A stretch of DNA of 64,000 nucleotides from Salinibaculum rarum. GTDB lineage: Archaea > Halobacteriota > Halobacteria > Halobacteriales > Haloarculaceae. Numbering within the stretch: position 1 is the stretch's first letter; each line of letters opens with the position of its first letter. The notes beneath the pieces were generated by a model. It worked only from the letters and a program-made list of their open reading frames with translations, had not been told where the DNA came from and made no database searches. The DNA lies in contig NZ_CP129992.1 in NCBI RefSeq assembly GCF_030505615.1, positions 2,852,001 to 2,916,000 of the forward strand. Reading direction: 5' to 3'. Below, one piece after another: positions 1 to 7,565 of the stretch. The translations under genes and the position numbers were made by a program.

Positions 1-577
1 CATCGACGAACTCGAAGCCCAGGGCGCGAGCTACCACGAAGTCGAGTTGCCGAGTGTCGAACACGCTGTCGAGGCCTACTACGTCATCGCGATGAGCGAG
101 GCCTCCTCGAATCTCGCGCGCTTCGACGGCGTTCGCTACGGAACCAGCGGCGGGTACGAGGGCAACTGGAACGACACCTTCGCGAAAGCCCGCGAAGAAG
201 GGTTCGGCCCGGAGGTCAAACGGCGCATCCTGCTTGGAACGTACGCGCTCTCTGCGGGCTATCAGGACAAATACTACAAGAAGGCACAGGACGCCCGCGC
301 CTGGGTCAAGCAGGACTTCGACGAGGCACTCTCGGAGGCTGACGTGCTCGCCTCGCCGACGATGCCCATCCCACCGTTCGAGCGCGGCGAGAGTCTCGAC
401 GACCCGCTGAAGATGTACCTGGCCGACGCCAACACGACGCCGGTCAACCTCGCCAACCTGCCCGCCATCTCGGTGCCTGCTGGCGAGACGAGCGACGGAC
501 TGCCGGTCGGACTGCAACTCGTCGGACCTGCCTTCGGCGAGAAGACGATTATTCGGGCCGGCAGTGCGCTGGCGTAG
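1..577 (+). CDS. gatA: Glu-tRNA(Gln) amidotransferase subunit A, C-terminal part, cut by left edge
   Basis: The frame is open from base 2 and ends with TAG at 575-577, giving about the last 191 residues of a protein normally well over 400 long. It carries C-terminal hallmarks of the amidase-signature family as seen in GatA: ASPTMPIPPFERGE, then NTTPVNLANLPAISVPAG and GLPVGLQLVGP. GatA hydrolyses glutamine and channels ammonia to misacylated Glu-tRNA(Gln) within the cytoplasmic GatCAB complex. The Ser-Ser-Lys catalytic triad would lie upstream, outside the window, so catalytic competence cannot be judged. Another amidase of the family is possible, but the Asn-Thr-Thr and Gln-Leu-Val-Gly motifs favour GatA. 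It converges on the glycosyltransferase gene that ends at 608. Confidence 0.85.
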   Translation, partial: IDELEAQGASYHEVELPSVEHAVEAYYVIAMSEASSNLARFDGVRYGTSGGYEGNWNDTFAKAREEGFGPEVKRRILLGTYALSAGYQDKYYKKAQDARAWVKQDFDEALSEADVLASPTMPIPPFERGESLDDPLKMYLADANTTPVNLANLPAISVPAGETSDGLPVGLQLVGPAFGEKTIIRAGSALA

Positions 578-607
578 TACCGCGAACGACCAGCGGAAGA
601 GAACCCG

Positions 608-1723
608 TTAGCTTTCGTCGAGAACGCTGTCGTAGACCTTTTCGAGGCGGTCGACGGCGTGTTCGGCGCTCGTTCGTTCGCGCCGGTCGAGACAGTGCTC
701 GCGCAGTCTGTCGCGCTCGTCGAGCGTGCGTTCGATGGCCGTTCGGAACCCCGCAACGTCGTCTGCTGGCGCCTTGTAACCGTTCTCGCCGTCGGTGATG
801 GTGTCGGCGAGCGCGCCCGCGTCGACGCCAGCGACCGGCGTGCCACAGGCGTTTGCCTCCAGAGCGACGAGTCCCTGTGTCTCGACGGGGCTCGGGAACG
901 CGAACACGTCGAGTGTCGCGTAGAACTCGGGCAGGTCCTCGCGGTCGAGAAAGCCCAGAAAGCGGGCGTCTACGTCGGCGTCGACCGCGGCCGCTTCGAG
1001 GTCCGCACGGGCCGGGCCATCGCCACCGAACACGAGCGTCACGTCACGGTCGCTGCCGTCGACGGCCGCAACGATGTTGTGCAGTTGTTTCTCGTAGCCG
1101 TGGCGGCCGGTGTAGCCGACGATGGGACCGTCTGGCAGGTCGAACCGGTCCCTGAAGTCGCCGGTGTGTGGCCGGAAGAAATCGGTATCGACGCCGTTGG
1201 GAACGACTTCGATGTCCGCCGAGACGCCGACCTGTTCGCGGACGTGACGGGCAGTCTTCGGACTCGGGACGACGACAGTATCGGACCGGTTCAAGAACGC
1301 CCGTTCGTAAGTCGTCGCCGAGCGCCGAATCACCTTCTCGATGGTCCCGTTGACCGAGAGATACTCCGCGTACTCGGCAGACGGGGTGTGATACGAGGTG
1401 ACAAGCGGTACGTCGAGGTTCCGTGCGAGTCGGACTCCGCCGAGGCCGATGCCAAACGGGGTGTGTGAGTGGACCACGTCGACACGCTGGATAGCGTCGG
1501 GAATCTGTGGAAGGCCGACGCGAAAGCCATCATAAAAGGGGAAGGGCAGGCTCCCGACCGGGAATTCGCCGGCTCCGGCGTCGTAGTCGCTGTTCGGATA
1601 GACGATGTCCATCCGCCCACCGCGACCCTCCCAGCAGTCACGCCAGGTTTTGACAGTGTATGTCACGCCGTTGACTGTCGGCAAGTACGTATCGGTAAAC
1701 GCAGCCACCCGCGGCAGTGTCAT
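608..1723 (-). CDS. GT4-family glycosyltransferase
   Basis: A 371-residue GT-B fold glycosyltransferase. The N-terminal domain opens with RVAAFTDTYLPTVNGV, typical of GT4 enzymes that use nucleotide sugars. VVHSHTPFG is near residue 84. The donor-side domain has VPNGVD (174-179) and the retaining-transferase E-x7-E motif (E281 and E289 in VETQGLVALEA). It most resembles the archaeal and bacterial enzymes that glycosylate diacylglycerol or phosphatidylinositol-type acceptors at the membrane face; sugar and acceptor are not readable from sequence. It lies 26 bp downstream of a second GT4 gene on the same strand, so the two are probably cotranscribed and act successively on one glycolipid or glycan. 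The ATG at 1723 matches the family start. Confidence 0.85.
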   Translation of the reverse strand: MTLPRVAAFTDTYLPTVNGVTYTVKTWRDCWEGRGGRMDIVYPNSDYDAGAGEFPVGSLPFPFYDGFRVGLPQIPDAIQRVDVVHSHTPFGIGLGGVRLARNLDVPLVTSYHTPSAEYAEYLSVNGTIEKVIRRSATTYERAFLNRSDTVVVPSPKTARHVREQVGVSADIEVVPNGVDTDFFRPHTGDFRDRFDLPDGPIVGYTGRHGYEKQLHNIVAAVDGSDRDVTLVFGGDGPARADLEAAAVDADVDARFLGFLDREDLPEFYATLDVFAFPSPVETQGLVALEANACGTPVAGVDAGALADTITDGENGYKAPADDVAGFRTAIERTLDERDRLREHCLDRRERTSAEHAVDRLEKVYDSVLDES

Positions 1724-1749
1724 CCGGTTGGACGTCGGTCACCGCACCT

Positions 1750-2826
1750 CTAATCAGTTGTGACTCGGTGTGGCTCCCCGTCGAGGACGGCGTTGTACAC
1801 CGCCGCGAGTTCCTCGGCCACCCGCTCGATGCTGTGTTCGCGTGCCGTCTCGCGGGCGTTTGCTCCCAGTCGATCGCGCAGGCCCGGATTCGCCGCCAAC
1901 CGGTCTAGGGCCTCGCGAAACTCCGAGAGGTCAGAACACAGCAGGCAGTCCTCACCGTCAGTGTAAAACTCACGGAAGACCGGAAGGTCCCGCAGGATGA
2001 CCGCTTTCCCGCAGGCCATCGCCTCCAGCACCGCGATACCCTGATTCTCCGCTTTCGTGGGGAACAGATAGACGTCGCCTGCGCCGTAGGCGCCCCGGAT
2101 GTCGTCGACCCAGCCGGTGAACGTGACGTTCTCGGGGGGGTTCTGGGTCCACTTGCGGACGGTCGCCGAAGCCTGGGGCCCGGTGTCGTAGGGACCGAAC
2201 CACGCGAAGTCGTAGTCGGTCGCTTCGGCGAGTTCACAGAACGTGGTCAGGCCCTTGCGCTCGAAGACGTTCCCGACGGCGAAGACGGTCATGCCGTCGA
2301 GGTCGAAGCGGTCGCGATACTGCTCGCGGAACGCTTCGAACCCCTCGAGTGCAGCGATGTCGACGCCGTTGGTGACCGGTTTGATCGGCGCGTCGACGGG
2401 GTACGATTCGAGGACGCCTTTCGTGTACTCGCTGGGACAGAGCACGAGGTCGGCCTGCGAGTAGAACCACCGCAGGTAGGTGCCGAGTGGCTTCGCGAGG
2501 TAGTTCGACCCGCGGAAACTCTCGGCGAAATCCTCCCGGGTAACGTGTGAGTGGAGGACGAGGGGCACGTCTTTTTGAGCAGCCCGACGGGCAACGGCGA
2601 CGCTGCCGGGGCCGATCATGTTGCAGTGAGCGAGGTCGAAATCCTGGAAGAAGCGCCGGTCTGCGGCGTAGTTCAGCGCGGCCCAGGCGGGATGGTCGTC
2701 CTGCCAGGGCGACGTGAGTACGTCGACGCTCGTCAAATCGAGTGCCTGCCGCTGGTGGTCGACAGAGGTCCCGATGCCGCTCCGGTCGAGACGGTCCTCG
2801 AGTTCGAGGTAGTGCAGGACGCGCAC
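1750..2826 (-). CDS. GT4-family glycosyltransferase
   Basis: A 358-residue GT-B glycosyltransferase. The frame stays open to 2994, but the family start VRVLHYLELEDRLDRSG corresponds to the GTG at 2824-2826. The upstream residues are Pro/Arg-rich, non-family, and would run into the divergent rnp4 gene, so 2826 is chosen. Visible features: HSHVTREDF acceptor-side segment, PSEYTKGV, VTNGVD, and the donor-site E-x7-E in AENQGIAVLEAMACG. The role is transfer of a nucleotide-activated sugar, probably to a lipid or glycan at the inner membrane face; specificity is unknown. It precedes the other GT4 gene in an apparent two-gene operon. Confidence 0.82.
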   Translation of the reverse strand: MRVLHYLELEDRLDRSGIGTSVDHQRQALDLTSVDVLTSPWQDDHPAWAALNYAADRRFFQDFDLAHCNMIGPGSVAVARRAAQKDVPLVLHSHVTREDFAESFRGSNYLAKPLGTYLRWFYSQADLVLCPSEYTKGVLESYPVDAPIKPVTNGVDIAALEGFEAFREQYRDRFDLDGMTVFAVGNVFERKGLTTFCELAEATDYDFAWFGPYDTGPQASATVRKWTQNPPENVTFTGWVDDIRGAYGAGDVYLFPTKAENQGIAVLEAMACGKAVILRDLPVFREFYTDGEDCLLCSDLSEFREALDRLAANPGLRDRLGANARETAREHSIERVAEELAAVYNAVLDGEPHRVTTD

Positions 2827-2912
2827 GGACGGAGAGAACACAGGGGGTGGCAAAATCCTGACGGTGCCGAGCGAACGCAAGCTATACACGAGCGGGGAGC
2901 CGAAAATCGGCC

Positions 2913-3194
2913 GTGACGGTCGCAGAAGAACGAATCGAGCGGTTACACGAACTGGCCCGTGAGGCGACGATAGCGGGCCACGAGGAGCGGACACGGGAGT
3001 ACGTCCGCCGGGCCCGCCGACTCGCCGAGCGCAACCGAATCCGACTCCCCCGCGAGTTCACCCGGTTTACCTGCGACAGCTGTGATACGTACCTCAGACC
3101 GGGCAAGAACGCCCGCGTCCGCCTCCAGAGCGGGCACGTCGTTGTGACCTGTGACTGCGGGCACCAGACACGGCATCCGTACGACGACAGCTGA
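2913..3194 (+). CDS. rnp4: RNase P protein component 4 (Rpr2/Rpp21 family)
   Basis: A 93-residue protein with a basic helical N-terminus (RIERLHELAREATIAG, VRRARRLAERNRIRLP) followed by a zinc ribbon whose ligands are in FTCDSCDTYLRPG and VTCDCGHQTR. This is the architecture of archaeal Rpp21, which with Rpp29 supports the specificity domain of RNase P during tRNA 5' maturation. It starts at GTG 2913. A TATA-like GCTATACAC at about 2879-2887 sits 26-30 bases upstream, so the transcript is probably leaderless. It is divergent from the GT4 gene, and the next gene downstream encodes a CRM RNA-binding protein, consistent with an RNA-processing neighbourhood. Confidence 0.92.
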   Translation: MTVAEERIERLHELAREATIAGHEERTREYVRRARRLAERNRIRLPREFTRFTCDSCDTYLRPGKNARVRLQSGHVVVTCDCGHQTRHPYDDS

Positions 3195-3263
3195 CGGGCC
3201 GCCACGATTTGCGAGGCGGCTCGGCAGTCGAGCCTTCCGTGGCCATAATTGGCCATCGTCAAG

Positions 3264-3270
3264 TTTAATA
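3264..3270 (+). promoter_or_regulatory. TATA-like box between rnp4 and the CRM gene
   Basis: TTTAATA in a locally AT-rich stretch, 70 bases after the rnp4 stop. It would place a start near 3290-3297, well before the CRM gene, which has its own TATA-like box at 3453-3462. Two promoter-like elements in one 293-bp gap suggest a separate transcript between them. Confidence 0.4.
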
Positions 3271-3289
3271 TTCACATCTCTAAGGCTGA

Positions 3290-3435
3290 CATCAAGCCCG
3301 TGCACGCTGCGGCGTCGACCGCGGCCGTACCGTGGTGGGTGACCCGCACGGGCTGGTAGAGACGTGACCTGGGGAGGTCACGACGGGGCACTGGCACCCA
3401 GACGCAGTCGGGTACCGCTCTCGTTTCGACAGTCG
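3290..3435 (+). ncRNA. candidate structured small RNA
   Basis: No coding sequence is supported here, but two strong hairpins lie side by side. The first pairs 3330-3334 with 3347-3351 and continues as 3337-3339 with 3343-3345. The second is a perfect 8-bp stem, 3363-3370 with 3375-3382, closed by a GGGG loop. A TATA-like box lies about 25 bases upstream of 3290. The element could be a leader of the downstream gene, an H/ACA-type guide, or an unrelated small RNA; I could not assign a class. Ends are approximate. Confidence 0.35.
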
Positions 3436-3452
3436 TCAGTGGCAAGAACGGA

Positions 3453-3462
3453 CTTTTAAAAG
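3453..3462 (+). promoter_or_regulatory. TATA box of the CRM/MscS operon
   Basis: CTTTTAAAAG centred about 30 bases before the ATG at 3488. The spacing fits a leaderless haloarchaeal transcript for the RNA-binding protein and MscS genes. Confidence 0.55.
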
Positions 3463-3487
3463 TGCGGACGACAAATTTGCGCACCAC

Positions 3488-3736
3488 ATGAGCGACGAGA
3501 CACGCGCACAGCGGATTCACGACCTCGAGGTAACAGTCTGGGTCGGCAAAAACGGACCCGAAGCAGTGACCGGCGAGCTCGACGACCAGCTCGACGACCG
3601 CGAATTCGTCAAGGTCAAATTCCACCGCGCTGCGCGGGGCGGAACTGACACGGAAACACTCGCAGAGGACCTTGCAGACAGCGTCGATGCGACAGTCGTC
3701 CAGACCCGCGGCCACACGACGGTGCTAGAGCGATGA
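3488..3736 (+). CDS. YhbY/CRM-domain RNA-binding protein
   Basis: An 82-residue single CRM domain with the GxxG-type loop in VWVGKNGPEAVTGELDDQL and the C-terminal strand VDATVVQTRGHTTVLER. CRM proteins bind structured RNA; bacterial YhbY associates with pre-50S ribosomes and archaeal versions are presumed to assist rRNA or tRNA handling. The full-length domain is present with no extensions. It lies downstream of rnp4 and overlaps the next gene by four bases (ATGA at 3733-3736), so it is translationally coupled to the MscS channel gene. Its promoter appears to be the TATA-like box at 3453-3462. Confidence 0.88.
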   Translation: MSDETRAQRIHDLEVTVWVGKNGPEAVTGELDDQLDDREFVKVKFHRAARGGTDTETLAEDLADSVDATVVQTRGHTTVLER

Positions 3737-4620
3737 TGCCACTCCAGGCAAACACCTGGATAGCAGAACAACTCGCAGACGCCGGCATCCCGGCCGCCGA
3801 CGCAGTCGGGTCCGCAGTAACGTTTGTCGCCGCGTTCGTCGCACTCTATCTCGGTAGCAAGGTACTCCTCCTGCCCATCGTACGTCGGTTCCTCAACCGT
3901 CGTGACCTCGACACACACGCAAAGCGGCCACTCCTGAAGTTGTCCAGCATCATCTTCACCTTCGTCGCTATCGCGGTTGCGTTTACCTTTGCTGGCTTTG
4001 GCAACATCCTCACCGCCATCGCGACCGTCGGTGCGGCGGCGACACTGGCAATCGGCTTTGCGATGCAGGACGTGCTGTCGAATTTCGTCGCTGGTATCTT
4101 CATCTACACCGACAAGCCGTTCCGCATCGGTGACTGGATAGAGTGGGACGGCAACTCCGGCGTCGTCGAGGACATCAGTCTCCGCGTGACGCGAGTGCGG
4201 ACCTTCGACAACGAACTGCTGACGGTCCCGAACTCCCAGCTGACCGGCGGCGTCATCAAAAATCCGGTCGCCAAGGACAAACTCCGTCTGAAGTTCGTCT
4301 TCGGAATCGGCTACGACGACGACATCGACAAAGCGACCGATATCATCATCGAAGAAGCCAAAAACCACGCCGATATTCTCGACGACCCCGAGCCCACAGT
4401 GCGTCTCATCGAACTCGGGGACTCCTCGGTTGGCCTCCAGTCGCGCATCTGGATTTCCCAACCCTCGCGGTCGGACTTCGTGAAAACGCGCGCCGAGTAC
4501 GTCAAGACGGTCAAAGAACGGTTCGACGAGGAGGACATCAACATCCCCTACCCGAACCGGACCATCGGCGGCGGCCTCAAACTGGAAGACACCGACGGAC
4601 TCGGCGAACTGTCGGGCTGA
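3733..4620 (+). CDS. mscS: MscS-family mechanosensitive channel
   Basis: A 295-residue small-conductance mechanosensitive channel. There are three N-terminal membrane segments at about 25-45, 62-82 and 88-112. The third is the pore helix, rich in Gly/Ala (ILTAIATVGAAATLAIGFA), followed by the conserved QDVLSNFVAGIFI and the beta-domain signature DKPFRIGDWIEWDG. The C-terminal alpha/beta domain is complete. It relieves turgor on osmotic down-shock by releasing solutes across the cytoplasmic membrane, relevant to a halophile. The start at 3733 overlaps the upstream stop; ATG 3736 is an equally possible start. A T-rich terminator follows at 4622. Confidence 0.92.
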   Translation: MMPLQANTWIAEQLADAGIPAADAVGSAVTFVAAFVALYLGSKVLLLPIVRRFLNRRDLDTHAKRPLLKLSSIIFTFVAIAVAFTFAGFGNILTAIATVGAAATLAIGFAMQDVLSNFVAGIFIYTDKPFRIGDWIEWDGNSGVVEDISLRVTRVRTFDNELLTVPNSQLTGGVIKNPVAKDKLRLKFVFGIGYDDDIDKATDIIIEEAKNHADILDDPEPTVRLIELGDSSVGLQSRIWISQPSRSDFVKTRAEYVKTVKERFDEEDINIPYPNRTIGGGLKLEDTDGLGELSG

Positions 4621-4632
4621 CGCTTTTTTCGC
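4620..4632 (+). terminator. T-run terminator after the MscS gene
   Basis: A run of six T within CGCTTTTTTCG immediately follows the MscS stop codon; archaeal RNA polymerase terminates at such oligo-T tracts. It also separates the operon from the oppositely oriented SRP RNA gene. Confidence 0.5.
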
Positions 4633-4699
4633 TGGCGGAATCCCACTTTTCGGCGCGGACGCACCGCTCGGGAACGAAAACCGGTATGAATGGAAGTGG

Positions 4700-5003
4700 A
4701 CAGTCGGGGTGGCCCGGCGTTCGGGCGTGGGTAGTCCCGCGTGCCTCCTCCACCCCGCGACCCTGCGAGCGACAGCTGTCCGAGGGTGCGCTGCTCGCTT
4801 CCGCGCCTGACGCGGTGCCCTCGGTTAACCGCGCGGGTCCTCCCCTGCAGGTGGTTCCACGCGGACCGCCGTCCCCGAAGGACGAGGCTTCTCTGTTGGC
4901 TTGCGGGGCCCACGTCCGTCTGACCGGACGTCCCCGAGGTTCGGTCCTCCCTCAAGACCATAGTGGGAGCGGGTGGAGCGGGGCCTAACCGCCCGACCTA
5001 GTC
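4700..5003 (-). ncRNA. ffs: Signal recognition particle 7S RNA
   Basis: Read on the minus strand, about 304 nt, the size usual for haloarchaeal 7S RNA. The diagnostic domain IV (helix 8) is the complement of roughly 4780-4824. It has the symmetric-loop and tetraloop signature GTCAGGCGCGGAAGCGAGC, the SRP54/M-domain binding site, enclosed by the perfect arms CCGAGGG...CCCTCGG. The 5' end GTCGGGCGG (about 4992-5000) pairs with the 3' end CCACCCCGAC (about 4702-4711) to form the terminal helix of the Alu domain. The RNA scaffolds SRP19 and SRP54 for cotranslational membrane targeting. No protein is encoded here despite long GC-rich open frames. Ends are estimated to within a few bases. Confidence 0.92.
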
Positions 5004-5023
5004 CACTCTACGGTAGCGTGGTT

Positions 5024-5034
5024 CCCCATAAGGG
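5024..5034 (-). promoter_or_regulatory. TATA box of the 7S RNA gene
   Basis: On the minus strand CCCTTATGGGG, centred about 26 bases upstream of the inferred 5' end of the SRP RNA. The flanking bases are palindromic (CCCC...GGGG), so the assignment rests mainly on spacing. Confidence 0.45.
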
Positions 5035-5064
5035 CCTTTCGGAACCGGGAGGCGGCGACCGAAC

Positions 5065-5454
5065 CTAAAAGATGCGCAGCGCCCGGACGTACCACAGCGA
5101 CCCGAGCGGAACGAGCGCGCCGGCTGCCGGCACCGTCCACCGGTGATACTCCCAGATGGTGAGTGCGTCGACGCGCATCGTCGCCGCCCACGCCAGCGAC
5201 AGGACGAAAACGAACAGACCAAAGACCAGTCCGGCACCAGCGGCCAGTTCGGGGTCTGCCCGGTTTTCGCGACCAGCCGCGAGGATGATTATGGTCACCA
5301 GCGCGAGCAGGCCGCCGACCAGTGGAGTGACCACTCCGGACCCGTAGTAGAGGCTCACTGCCCCCTCGGCGGCCACGTACGGATAGAGCAACGTGAGGAG
5401 GACACCGACACATCCGACGATACCGACCAGCGGCGCGGAACGCACGTCATCCAT
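5065..5454 (-). CDS. Conserved haloarchaeal four-helix membrane protein
   Basis: A 129-residue hydrophobic protein with four predicted membrane segments at about 8-28, 40-62, 72-95 and 108-126, joined by short loops; the longest is polar (AAGRENRADPE). No catalytic or metal motif is visible and I do not recognise a characterised family; small proteins like this are common and functionally unassigned in haloarchaea. The ATG at 5454 has a TATA-like GTTAAAT about 28 bases upstream on the same strand. It is transcribed toward the SRP RNA gene, which has its own promoter within the 60-bp spacer. Confidence 0.75.
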   Translation of the reverse strand: MDDVRSAPLVGIVGCVGVLLTLLYPYVAAEGAVSLYYGSGVVTPLVGGLLALVTIIILAAGRENRADPELAAGAGLVFGLFVFVLSLAWAATMRVDALTIWEYHRWTVPAAGALVPLGSLWYVRALRIF

Positions 5455-5549
5455 ACCCGGATTTCCGTCCGGGACGGTGTTAAATGACGCGGGGTCGGGT
5501 CACACTGCCGACCACAACACCCACGTATCCGCCTCCGTTACCCTGGAGC

Positions 5550-5879
5550 ATGGGACTTGGCGGAACCGCAAAGAAACTCCAGACGGTGATGGACTCGGCC
5601 GAGAAGCTCTACGCGAAGATGAACGAGATTATCGGCGAGCTCAAATCGCTCCAGCAAGAGGTCGAAGACACGAGCGAGCAGGTCGACCGCCTCGAACGTG
5701 ACCTCGCCGAACAGCGCGCGCTCGTCGAGGCGCTCGCGGCCGACCGAGACATCGACGTCGAAGCGATTCTCGAGGACGCGGACCTGCCACAAGCACCGGA
5801 CACAGCGGACGCCGATGAGACAGCGGATGACACTGCGGGCACGGACGTCCCCGTCACCGACGACTCGGACGATCAGTAG
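5550..5879 (+). CDS. Small coiled-coil protein (DUF5798-like)
   Basis: A 109-residue protein beginning MGLGGTAKKLQTVMDSAEKLY. The frame is open from 5484, but those residues are low-complexity and the ATG at 5550 gives the family-like N-terminus. Residues 8-60 form a heptad-patterned coiled coil (IGELKSLQQEVEDTSEQVDRLE) followed by an acidic, Asp/Thr-rich, probably disordered tail. It resembles haloarchaeal proteins classed as DUF5798, function unknown; a scaffold or oligomerisation role is only an inference. The gene stops at 5879, 12 bp before the end of the convergent CoA-binding protein gene. Confidence 0.75.
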   Translation: MGLGGTAKKLQTVMDSAEKLYAKMNEIIGELKSLQQEVEDTSEQVDRLERDLAEQRALVEALAADRDIDVEAILEDADLPQAPDTADADETADDTAGTDVPVTDDSDDQ

Positions 5880-5891
5880 ATGACCCGCCGG

Positions 5892-6299
5892 TCAGACCAG
5901 TCGCTGGTGTTCGACCTTGATGCACTTGTCCTGGACGACGCGCTTGCCAGCGTCTTCTGCGCGGGCGGCAGCCTCATCGTTGCGGATACCCAGCTGGAAC
6001 CAGACGACACCCGCATCGTCCCGTTCGAGAACAGCATCGACGATGTCCGGCGCCTCCTCGCTTGGACGGAACACGTCGACAATATCGATGTCATCCGGGA
6101 CATCCGCCAGCGAGTCGTAGGCCTCACGGCCGAGAATCTCGTCTGCGAAGGGATTGACTGGAATCACGTCGTACCCGTGGTCGAGGAGATACTGCGGGAT
6201 GTCGTGGGCGGCCTTTCCCGGCGTCGTCGAACACCCGACGACAGCGATGGTGTCGAGCGCGAGTATCTCACGGAGTTCGTCGTCGGTCTCGAGTGGCAT
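5892..6299 (-). CDS. CoA-binding domain protein (YccU-like)
   Basis: A 135-residue Rossmann-fold protein of the CoA_binding_2 family: IAVVGCSTTPGKAAHD is the glycine-rich nucleotide loop, NPFADEILGREAYDSL and IVDVFRPSEEAPDIV follow, and the Cys of VQDKCIKVEH is the conserved C-terminal position. The domain corresponds to the N-terminal CoA-binding portion of succinyl-CoA synthetase alpha and acyl-CoA synthetases, but stands alone here. The physiological role of stand-alone members is not established; sensing or buffering CoA or its thioesters is plausible. It starts at ATG 6299. The neighbouring 6338-6964 gene on the same strand is only 38 bp upstream and may be cotranscribed. Confidence 0.85.
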   Translation of the reverse strand: MPLETDDELREILALDTIAVVGCSTTPGKAAHDIPQYLLDHGYDVIPVNPFADEILGREAYDSLADVPDDIDIVDVFRPSEEAPDIVDAVLERDDAGVVWFQLGIRNDEAAARAEDAGKRVVQDKCIKVEHQRLV

Positions 6300-6337
6300 A
6301 CGCCTACAACGACAGGCACGATGAAAAAGATATGGCG

Positions 6338-6964
6338 TCAGGGCGTCGCGCCGGTCCCCGGTAGCTGAACGGTCAGGTCTCGCTGCTCGTCGACCTCGAT
6401 GATGCCGTCGAACAGTTGCTTCATCGTGTTCATCGCCTCGTCGTCGTGTGCGGTCGACTCGATGATGTGGACACCCAGCGCGTCAGCATCCTCGATGCGA
6501 CTCGTGAGGACGTGCATAAACCGGAAGACGGTCTGGACGTCGGAGTACATCAACAGCGCCGAGAGAGAATCGAGCAGAACGCGATTCTTGCGAACGTCAC
6601 GTTTGGTGTAAAACTCCTCGACGAACTCGGAGAATTTGATACCGATGCCTGTCATATCGACCGGTGACGACGCGTACTTGACCAGGTCGGTGTCGGACGC
6701 GGACCGTCCCTGATGTTTTGTGACACAGTCGACGACGCCGAGGTCTGCGTCACTGGGGTCGTCGATGTGTGACTGGAAATCGGAAATAACGCGGTCTGAA
6801 CTGTCCCGCGTCGTCACGATAACTGCCCCGTCACCGTCTGTCACACCGTGGGCGAGAATATCCATCGCGAGCCGGCGCTTACCAGTCAGTGGCGGTCCCG
6901 AGACGAGGATGTTTGTCCCGGGGTCGACCGACACACCGTCTAATTCCGTTCCCAACTCGTACAT
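6338..6964 (-). CDS. RecA/KaiC-like ATPase (HTR-like protein)
   Basis: A 208-residue P-loop protein of the RAD55/KaiC-related group. Walker A is GPPLTGKRR at residues 24-32 and Walker B is VLLDSLSALL. The rest of the fold has AVIVTTRDSSDRVI and VHIIESTAHDD. Such short single-domain proteins are often named HTR-like in haloarchaea because of proximity to transducers; they probably bind ATP and act in signalling, not in recombination. Walker A carries Lys-Arg in place of Lys-Thr/Ser, which may weaken nucleotide hydrolysis. Start ATG 6964. A TATA-like TATATATC lies near 7029-7036 on this strand. Confidence 0.78.
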   Translation of the reverse strand: MYELGTELDGVSVDPGTNILVSGPPLTGKRRLAMDILAHGVTDGDGAVIVTTRDSSDRVISDFQSHIDDPSDADLGVVDCVTKHQGRSASDTDLVKYASSPVDMTGIGIKFSEFVEEFYTKRDVRKNRVLLDSLSALLMYSDVQTVFRFMHVLTSRIEDADALGVHIIESTAHDDEAMNTMKQLFDGIIEVDEQRDLTVQLPGTGATP

Positions 6965-7111
6965 ACGAAGATCGCCTCAGACGCCTGCCAGGCAGTCGCT
7001 TTCGCCTAGATGGGGCTTGCTGTCCGTGATATATATGGCTTATCGTCCGACCAAGAATCCGCAGGCGAGAACCGGGGAGTTTTTATCTCGACACCAGCAA
7101 CTCGGTGTTGC

Positions 7112-7186
7112 GGGCGCTTAGCTCAGCTTGGACAGAGCACTTGGCTTCGGACCAAGATGCCGCGGGTTCAAATCCTGCAGCGCCCA
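7112..7186 (+). tRNA. tRNA-Arg (anticodon TCG)
   Basis: A complete cloverleaf without intron. The acceptor stem GGGCGCT (7112-7118) pairs with AGCGCCC (7179-7185), discriminator A7186. The D arm contains TAGCTCAG. The anticodon stem CTTGG/CCAAG encloses loop CTTCGGA with anticodon TCG, reading CGA. The T arm is GCGGG TTCAAAT CCTGC. CCA is not encoded. A TATA-like TTTTTATC about 28 bases upstream is consistent with its own promoter. The 380 bp downstream are gene-poor and look like debris, as often found beside tRNA integration targets. Confidence 0.95.
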
Positions 7187-7346
7187 TAGTAGGTTTACCT
7201 CCCGAATACTCGGATTACATCCCCTAATTCCGGCGTTTAGCGTTCTGCTGTTGCAATGCGTTTGCTTTCGTCCGACGAGCAACCGGGCAAGTGGTGTCCC
7301 CACACTCGTCGAAAACATTCAGGAGGTCCTCGAGCGCGAGGGGGTC

Positions 7347-7565
7347 TTAGTTCGATAAGAGTTTATCTGTAATATAGCCTTTGTGAGGTTCTGTCGGATC
7401 GAGATTGGTAGGAGTCGTACCATTTGCAGAGACTTTCGAGACGTCTGGATGGTACAGGGCCTGGTCTTCGAGTTTCTCGTTTTCCGTGAACAGCGTGAGG
7501 GAGAGTGCCCCTGAGACGTCGACGTTACCATCGTCGACCGGCACCGACCACGTGTCGGCTGCGTT
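7347..7565 (-). pseudogene. Unassigned open frame continuing after the phosphodiesterase stop codon
   Basis: Directly after the TAA of the upstream phosphodiesterase gene, the same frame stays open for 72 more codons (NAADTWSVPVDDGNVD... to ...HKGYITDKLLSN) before TAA. The composition (many Thr, Asn, Lys and Leu) and lower GC differ from the enzyme, whose own C-terminus LQQLGYME is a normal end for the family. It looks like the tail of an unrelated gene abutting the enzyme, possibly left by an insertion/deletion next to tRNA-Arg. I do not recognise the family. It could also be an untranslated chance frame. Confidence 0.3.

Noticed and set aside
4548-4961. Open frames over 4621-5003 on both strands
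   Set aside because: The region is the SRP 7S RNA with conserved helix 8 and terminal pairing; the frames are by-products of GC-rich RNA.
7187-7346. Integrase or attachment core after tRNA-Arg
   Set aside because: No tyrosine-recombinase motif and no duplicated tRNA 3' end in the window; only a suggestion of past insertion remains.
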